A stretch of DNA of 64,000 bases. It comes from Cryptomeria japonica (taxonomy: Eukaryota > Streptophyta > Pinopsida > Cupressales > Cupressaceae). Under the pieces are notes generated by a model. The model had not been told where the DNA came from. It worked only from the letters and a program-made list of their open reading frames with translations, and did not search any database. The DNA is taken from positions 20,537,047 to 20,601,046 of the forward strand of contig NC_081405.1 in NCBI RefSeq assembly GCF_030272615.1. The letters are read 5' to 3'. How positions within the stretch are numbered: position 1 is the first letter of the stretch; each line of letters opens with the position of its first letter. Positions 56,801-64,000 of this stretch are shown piece after piece. A program made the translations under genes and the position numbers.

Positions 56801-58338
56801 CAATTTAGATGATATTTAGATCTCATTTGAAAAAAAAGAAATTAAGGTAACACTCAAGTGAGAAATTAAGCAATTGTAGCCAAAAGATGCTTTAAATTTA
56901 TGCAATTTTATTTTGTGTACAGACGTGTACGAATTTAAAAAAAATTCTCTAACGATTAAAAACCATCCAAATGTATAAATGATGCATCCCTTATCTAATT
57001 TGTTTAAGCTTTGCACTTAGAGGTCTTTCCAATACATTTCATGATCAATTCACTGAAAAGAAATCTTTAACATCTTACACATTCAATATACTCGTTATAC
57101 TTTCTTCAAAATATAATGATATCAATGACAAAAATATCAACACAATAAATTATTTACAAAATCAAAATTCAAATGATTAATATATTTGACAAATTTATTA
57201 GGTGTTTGAAAACAATGAAAGACAATTAAAATTACATTTTCTTTAATGTGTTCCATTGCAATTATCTATAATTGAAATCCTATGGCCAAATGATGAGTAC
57301 TCCATCCAAGTTATCTCCAAACAATGTGAAGGATTACTTAGAAATTATTTTTCAGTAAATATAACCATACATTTGTGATTTAATTAGAGTAATTTTAATA
57401 ACTAGTCCTAGTAAATGCTAAGAGACAACTAACTAGTTTCAAAGAAACCATTAGTAGTCAACTAGCCACAAAGAAAATGCCGAAGGTTGTAAAGTTCAAT
57501 AAATTAAATTAGAGGCTTAAAAAAGCATCAATGACATAATGAATTTTAATTACCCCTATGAAGAGACATGTCCATTAGCTTTTCTAGAGATTTTGTTCTA
57601 TTAAATAGACCTTGATTAGAAGGTACTTGAATATAACATTTAGAAAATTATAATAGATATTTATGGTTAATAAAATTCATGATTATTTATTTCTAATTTT
57701 AAAATATTTGATGTATAATCAATTATGACTTAATGAAATATGGGTTGATGTTTAAAGATATAATACAATTGTAGATATAAATAGTATTATATAATAAATT
57801 TATGTGGAATTTCATATAATTGTTTACTTTTTTAAATGGCTTAAAAAATTTAGACAGTTATAATTTTTGTTTTGTTTTGAAAATGGTGTTTAAAGTATAC
57901 AAGATGAACAACTTTTGAAAGGTCAAGCTTTTCACTTGCATTCTATACCATAAAAGAGTAGATATTAGATATTCTTGAAAGGTTTTGATTTTTTTACAAG
58001 AATATTGAAATTCTATCATAATAGAATAATTTAAAATTAATTAGATTATGAAATATAATAGAAAAAAATAAACATCATACATTATCGATTATGTATCTAT
58101 AATTGAACTTTTCCACAATGAAACCCAATCTTATCTAGATGAATCATATTCAAATTGTGTCATATAAATACCTAATATAAATGGATTCCAAGCTTTTTCA
58201 AGTCAATCTATACCTTTCACAAACCTTAAAAAATATTGTGGTGAACTTAATCCAAACATGATGATACAAGCAATTCAACAAATAAATTAAATGTTAAAAT
58301 TAGAAATGATTAGTATGAGCTAACCTACTTTGATACCA

Positions 58339-58844
58339 TGTTAAAAATTAGGATCTTAGGATACTAATCATTACAAACAAAATATAAAATAAATGATGAG
58401 AATCATGCATGCATAAATGTACACATTACACAAGATATACATGAGAAAACCCTTTTAGATAAAAAAAACTCTATAAAACATCATTTTCCTAAAACACTTA
58501 CAAAATATAGTCTGTAACGAAATAGACTTGAACCTAGGGATACTCCTCCAATACTTCCACATGACCAATAATGCTTCTTGTGCATAGTGATACAACTCAC
58601 TATAAATCTCAAAATTCCCTGCTATCTCAAATGAGAGAGAACCTCTTTAAATATAGGAGAAAGGGTGGCTTCACTAGTCACACCTTTTCAATAACCTCCA
58701 TTCATAAATAATTAATAATCTAATAGTTATTTCAAATGGGATATGCTTAATTAAGCATATAATATATAAGGTTTTATAACCTTATATTAGAACAATATAT
58801 AAACATTATAAGTGTATGACCTCTGATAACAATATGTTCTAACA
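58339..58844 (-). repeat. 5' LTR of element D
   Basis: Minus strand TGTTAGAACA ... TTTTTAACA (506 bp), followed by the primer site. Contains 'agagagaacctctttaaata' near 58632, the U3/R border on the minus strand. Confidence 0.78.
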
Positions 58845-60085
58845 TTCTCTCAATACCAATCTTTAATAGGCACACCAACAAATTTGAAATGCATTTGCGT
58901 TTCTCATGTAAGTAACTTTGTATACTTTGCTTCAAGATATTTTTAAGTAATCCTAGAATATAGGTAATCCAAATGATAAAGAGAATTGTTTTTTAATATT
59001 TGATTGATTTACTTATAATAAGTTGTCTATATATGATATACATATAACTTTTAGTCATAAATTTAACTCAATACCCCCAAAAATGATGAACAATCCATCC
59101 TCTTTTAACAAGATCATTAAGGTATGTGATTGTCACAAACATAAGTAGGTATGAATTTTATGCTTTTAAGTATAGGTAGTCATCTATTAATTATATGATA
59201 AAAGATCTATAAAAAGTCTCTAAGAAATAATTGAGCTTTCTTTTCTAGGTTTGCTTCTCAAAACAATTCATCATGGTGATCAATGGCCATTACAAGTAGG
59301 TGCATGCCATACCCAAAAAGTGGAAGAAGAATGGTAAATGTTTGGTATAATGCAATGAAATAATTGTAACTATCATCCACTAGTACTCCATAGGACATTG
59401 TGAAGGTAATAGTCAATTGTTTGATGCGGGAATGTAATTTGTGTTAAAATTTATTAAACTATAGGGTTAATTATTTGGCATGAGATTAATATATGTGATA
59501 TGATTTTCTCTTAGATAAATTTTATCCTTTTCATCAATTAAGTATATTTTCATGTAAAAGTTGGAGGAATTTAGTAAGTTAATTTTTCAAAAAATATACA
59601 ATATACGATATTGTGGTTGGATACCACTAACTTGTGCACATATTTACCATTCGTCATACTCCAATATACAAAAAATGTAACCCTACAACCATACGAGATC
59701 CCAAGCTACCAACCGTGAACAAGATACTTAGGTAAAATCATCAATTCCCATGTGCATCGCCATCATAACAACATATACATTTTAGATGTCAAAAAACAAA
59801 CAAAAAAACCCATACTATTTCTTAGTTTGTTTTCTTTTTTATAGTTGGCCACTCCCTTAGTTATCATCTTTGCCAAATTACAATTTCTTCTTTGACTTCC
59901 TTTGTACATAAGTGTCCACAACTCTTTGCTCTACCTCCCTATCACGCAAGTACTCCTTAATGTAATTCCAACCCAATTGAACTTCAACTCGGTTGTCCTC
60001 CTTGTCACTCACTACACTATACAATAGAAATGGGTGTAATGGAGTGGTAAACTCTACAATATGGAGCCAATCTCTACCATGAGTT
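58845..60085. other. AT-rich sequence, probably element F internal DNA
   Basis: Follows the D insertion and should continue F, but no protein motif is secure. A minus frame of 72 codons at 59878-60096 is unrecognised. Confidence 0.35.
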
Positions 60086-60089
60086 GAAT

Positions 60090-60396
60090 TCCTCACCTAG
60101 AATGGAAATGAAATTAACACCTCCAATTTGTAACACCATTCACCCTTCACACATGGGTTCATTATCCAACCCACGTCATCTTTTCCACCTAGTTCTATAT
60201 ACTAGGAAAGGAACATGGAGGCATTTTCAACAAGATTTTGAGCACCCATCGCCAAAATATTCCCCATCCAATCTCGTGCTACACACCCTACTTGGTGCAG
60301 GAGCACCTTCACAATTTTGGCTTGTTTGATCCTGATGGGATCATGAATTGAATAAAGGACTATTGTAAGAGTAAAAGTGTGTGTTTTAGGTCTCAT
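60090..60396 (-). pseudogene. LINE RNase H fragment
   Basis: Minus strand QVGCVARDWMGNILAMGAQN fits the 'G.G.V.RD..G.....GA' block after the first catalytic Asp of plant LINE RNase H. Stops follow. The start of the domain is missing on its right. Confidence 0.55.
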
Positions 60397-60399
60397 TAT

Positions 60400-62205
60400 G
60401 GTTTAGGTTTATCTTAGAGTGGTTTAGTTAATTTTACTCAAGTTTTCTTTCCAGTTTTGGCCCATAGTGCCTTGTAAGCCAAAAATGGCATTATAGTGAA
60501 AATGTGTTAAAAACCTTGTAACAAGCTTAGAAAGAAATTGGAGTAGGTTTATTTAATTATTTTACACCATCTCAAATGGTTAGGTGGAAGATATTTTTCT
60601 TGTAGGCCAAAAATGCACTAAGAGTAAAAAATTGCCAATGTTGTCAAGCAACATTTTGACAAAAAGTGATAAAAGTTGTAAAATCACTCTACAAGGTAGT
60701 TATGGATGCAATAAGGGTTGAAATGGTTTGATTTTTCCTATATAAGGACACTTCAAACATTGTAAATAGGTTGGCTTGGTATTAGCAAGAAGAAGTTAAT
60801 GAAATATGACCGTTTTTCATGCTTTTTGAGCAAAAAATTGTTGTAACAGTCCGTACAGAGAACTATTTCCATACTTTTCTTTCATGGGAGTTTGTGTCAT
60901 GGTTATATGAAGGTTTTTAATTCTTTGTGTTAGGGTTTTTACTATGTTTTGGTTTATCAAAAAAAATCTTTTAGTTTTTGCCAGTTTGCTGCCCTGAACT
61001 GGGGTTTTGAGGAAAATGGGTTGAAACACTTGGTCTCCATGGGTAACCAAGCAAAAATGAACCTTGGAGAAAAATTTGGACCTTTGTACATATTTTATTT
61101 TAATTTTGTGCTGTCTGTTGTGATGGAAAAGGTGAATTTGAGCACTTATTAGGCAAGTTAAGTGAGTAACTTGGCTAGTAGATTGAAATTTTGAGCAAAA
61201 TGTTGTTCTCAAAGTCTATTTGAGCTAACAACATTGGGAAAAGGTTTGAACCTTCCCTATGATTGATTTGAATCAAGTTGGAGCTCCATGAGAAGCTATC
61301 TTGCCCTTGAAAATCACAACAAACTATTGGGGCAGCGGGTTCCCTGTTTTTGGAGAATTAAGTGGTTTTTGGCAGCAAATTGTCTTTTGTAGCTTTCCAT
61401 GTTTGAAGAATTCACCAAACTTGTCAATGCAAGGTTGATTCATTGTAAACTTGTCAATGTAGGGTTGATTTATTGTTTGAAGGTTTAATAATGCCATTTG
61501 GAAGTCCTAACCCTCTAATGTGCAACAAAGACAGTGGAAAGTCAGAAAAACAGTGATTTTGGCAGTGTTTTTGTTCTTTTTCAGTTTGCTTGCCAAGTGT
61601 TTGGCATAATGCTTGATTGTTAGTGGCAAGGAAGTCATTGGTATGTTGTGGCAGAGGTTTATCAGCAGTTTGGAAGCTTGATACAATATGGAGAAGTGAT
61701 TTCCAAGGCATCATGGTTCAAAACCCTCCAAAACCCTACTTTTATGGCTATAAAAGTGGATAGTCATTATTTGACCATCTCAAGGCTTAAAAATTGAAAA
61801 ATCTATGAGCTAGGACCTTAAATAGATCATCCCAATCAAGATCCATAGTTTCTTTTTCCATCGTTGGACAGTATGAACAAATTTCACCTAAATTAACCCT
61901 ATTCAGCTAGTAGCCCTTTTGAGCCCTCTTTTGCAAAAAGTGTGAACCTGATTTGTGCAAGGTTGAAAGGTCTTGAAGAACCATTTGAATCCATTTGAAA
62001 ACACTCAAGGAAACCTCCCAACACCTCAGTATGATCAGAGTTTCTATATTTGGGGTTTAGACCTATAGTAAGGGTTTGAGTAAGTGTTGAGTGAGCGAGC
62101 ATGGTAGTTAGAGTTGAGCAAGTGTATGAGCAAATGATGGGAAGAACTCAAGGAGGAAGTTTTGGGTTGAGTGAATCTTGTGAACATTGAAAGTGGGCCT
62201 TATCT
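60400..62205. other. Unassigned sequence with LTR-like promoter phrases
   Basis: No coding frame recognised. Two TATA-type phrases on the + strand, 'cctaTATAAGGacac' near 60750 and 'ggctaTAAAAGtgg' near 61751, suggest pieces of LTRs, but no paired repeats or edges could be fixed. Confidence 0.35.
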
Positions 62206-62209
62206 AGAA

Positions 62210-62470
62210 AACCAAAACCTTTCCTCACTCATTTGAAGGAGTCTCTTAACAGGAAGATTATACTTAGCTTTAATTGGTCCTCCTGTGGGTTCCTCCCTAT
62301 CACTACTCCTAAAGGTAAAGGGAGTCCTTTAGAAGCCCCATTAAAATTATTTTTTATCCATCCTTCCTCAGGTTTAATCCACTCCACATCTTTAGCCTTA
62401 TTAGATGATGGATGAACCCAAGAAGGCCCATTACCGGGCCAGAATATAGAACACTTATTATTCCTACACC
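62210..62470 (-). pseudogene. LINE RNase H fragment (N-terminal part)
   Basis: Minus strand EWIKPEEGWIKNNFNGASKG, the opening of the plant LINE RNase H, with Asp replaced by Asn in the first catalytic block (NFDGA to NFNGA). It breaks off after GVVIGRN. Confidence 0.65.
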
Positions 62471-62499
62471 ATGAATCAATTTTTCTTGATTATTATGTT

Positions 62500-62945
62500 A
62501 TTGACTATTTTGGCGAGTCTTTTTATAGGAAATATACCATAGACCATGTATTCAAAATAAATGGTTCAAGTGATATTACATGGATGGTGCAATACCTTTA
62601 AGAAAGACATCTTCTATTTTTTTAATCAAAAGGGTGAAATACAAAAGTAGCTCTTGAAGAATCAATATGGTTTTGAAAATTTATGGAAGAGTTCTAATTG
62701 AAAATGCGTAAAAGTACCACTTTACTATATGAAAATTGGATTTATCCCACTCTTACCAAAGAATCTCATTTTCAAAGAGAGAAAAGAACATTGAAGATCA
62801 TGGATACCTCACCAAAGCAAAATATTCTAGATGTCATAATTTTCTCTCCAATTCCATTCAAGTGAAGTTATACTATGATCAAGAAGAAATAAATTGGAAT
62901 CTCAGTCATCACATATTAAAACCTATGTGTAATGATTGGATTTAA
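62500..62945 (+). pseudogene. Copia RNase H remnant of element E
   Basis: RKYTIDHVFKINGSSDITWM matches the copia RKSTxGYVFxLxGxxxISW block. Then TKVALEESIWF with a stop resembles E-Y-xALxExxxEAIWL, and IFKERKEHIE resembles the NPVFHxRxKHIE block. Frames are broken. Confidence 0.7.
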
Positions 62946-63610
62946 GGCGATGTCATTTAGGGGGAGTGTGCAAGACATCACCTAGTGGCTAAATCCTAGA
63001 TGTAAGATAGGTAAAAGGCATAATATAAGACCTAGGCATTAAAATCACCAAATTCAATTAAATGCTTAGTCACAAGGAGTTACCATTGACGGGGAGTGTG
63101 CATAATAATGGAATCTCTAGATGTAAGATCTCAGGCATAAACTAAGACTTATAGGCATTTTAACACCTCAAGATGGCTAAATCTTTGGATGTAAGAAAGA
63201 CCTAACAAGAATAACATAAGACCTATAGGAATTTTTAAGTCCTATGAGCACATTTTTTTAATTCTTACAAGTATATTGTAAATTATTCTCCTTGTAAATC
63301 TTCCAATCATAAAAGCACTGTATTATATAAGACCTATGATCATGATGTAATGAACCTGGGGTGAGGCTAATTTGAGAAGACCAGAGATCCAATACATTTT
63401 TTTATAAGGACCTCGTAGCGTCTTTTTTAAAAAGGGATTATAAATTATGACAAGAGGGCCTTCATGTAGTCTAGAATGTACGATCTTCATGTTGGCATAT
63501 ATGTGTGTCCCTATTTATCACAATGAAAGAATACCTATGTTGCAGGGGTACTTCATTTTTTCTTTTATGGAAATTGACATGTGATGCCCCTTACTAACAT
63601 TAAGGGAGAG
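62946..63610 (+). other. 3' non-coding end of element E with polypurine tract
   Basis: Contains two 'gggggagtgtgca' phrases (about 62959 and 63090) and repeated 'aagacctaggcatt' / 'aagacctataggaattt' phrases. ATTAAGGGAGAG at 63599-63610 adjoins the LTR. Confidence 0.6.
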
Positions 63611-64000
63611 CATTAGAACATAATGTTATTAGGGGTCACACCCTTATAACATTTTTATATTGTTCTAAAATAAGGCTATAAAACCTTATGATATAAAGAC
63701 TGGTTGCTTTGATTAGGTGTGACTCATACCCCTTAAGGTATTTGTTACCCTTTCTCCTTTATTTAAGGAAGTTCTCTCTCATTTGAGTGGGTATGAATTT
63801 GGAGTTTTATAGTGAGTTATATCGCTATGCAAAAAAGGTGTTATTTGTCATGTGGAAATAAGAATAAGTATCCTCAGGCTTAGTCTATATTTAATAGACT
63901 ATATTTTTAAGTAATTTGATAAAATTATGCTTTATGGGGGTTTTTTACCCAAAAGGGTTTTCCCCATGTACATCTTGTGTAATGTGTTAAATTTAGGTTT
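63611..64000 (+). repeat. 3' LTR of element E, cut by the window edge
   Basis: CATTAGAACATAATG corresponds to the TGTTAGAACATA start of the D LTR on the other strand (TG mutated to CA). 'aggaagttctctctcatttgag' near 63765 and 'catgtacatcttgtgtaatgtg' near 63965 match the D LTR in order. Confidence 0.75.

Larger units (their letters stand above)
54490..58844 (-). mobile_element. Element D: copia-like LTR retrotransposon, degenerate, with TRIM in its 3' LTR
   Basis: 5' LTR at 58339-58844 with a tRNA-Met-type primer site (minus strand TGGTATCAAAGTAGG ending the LTR at 58338), 3' LTR at 54490-55376 (about 520 bp without the TRIM), and a 2962-bp internal region. Flanks TTTTC (54485-54489) and TTCTC (58845-58849) agree at four of five bases. 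The internal region is too short and too decayed for a full gag-pol; only RNase H remains are seen. Confidence 0.78.

Noticed and set aside
59878-60096. Minus frame of 72 codons as a small gene
   Set aside because: No recognisable domain, start context or conserved neighbour; probably chance or transposon debris.

Overview
The window looks like nuclear DNA of a seed plant with a large, repeat-rich genome. A conifer or other gymnosperm is the best guess, inferred from deeply nested LTR retrotransposons, a host gene with an intron of about 12.5 kb, and several unrelated old LTR families; the species cannot be read from the sequence. I see no rRNA, tRNA, CRISPR or prokaryotic gene. Only one host gene is convincing: a five-exon BTB/POZ-BACK gene of the POB1/LRB type (33221-47538, + strand). 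Almost everything else is transposable element.

Regions 1-20.6 kb: (A) positions 1-10.7 kb hold the 3' two thirds of a Ty3/gypsy element of the Tat type on the + strand (protease, G-patch, RT, RNase H, second RNase H, integrase). Between pol and the 3' LTR it carries a plant mobile domain (PMD) gene in antisense, with its own TATA box, a small first exon and a spliceable intron. Downstream are a 5'-truncated LINE (10770-12554), a 1.6 kb solo LTR (13381-14975), a minus-strand copia-type LTR with primer-binding site (16071-16448) and a decayed + strand LINE (16449-19396).

Region 19.4-32.2 kb: (B) a second Tat-type element on the minus strand shows the same polypurine tract, the same antisense TATA-plus-PMD arrangement, and is interrupted by a complete non-autonomous LTR element (H, 23121-27262, target duplication GCAGA) whose only ORF encodes an unrecognised 292-aa protein. 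A minus-strand LINE (about 28.4-32.2 kb) is split by a 2590-bp solo-LTR-like insertion.

Region 32.2-47.5 kb: the BTB gene. Its first intron holds three diverged tandem units of about 0.9-1.1 kb, a tRNA-type SINE, a rearranged LINE that is itself split by a complete but dead Ty1/copia element (37922-43751, target duplication ACATC), and a hAT-like non-autonomous DNA transposon (8-bp target duplication CTTTGGAC).

Region 47.5-64 kb: intergenic DNA followed by a nest of one copia-like LTR family. Element F (minus) is interrupted by a 1.2 kb solo LTR and by element D (minus, 54490-58844); the 3' LTR of D is interrupted by a complete 362-bp TRIM. Two LINE RNase H fragments and the 3' end of a + strand relative (E) close the window.

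The most noteworthy system is the antisense, intron-containing PMD gene carried in two copies of one Tat-type retrotransposon family. All boundaries, target duplications and counts were read by eye; no alignment or search was run.
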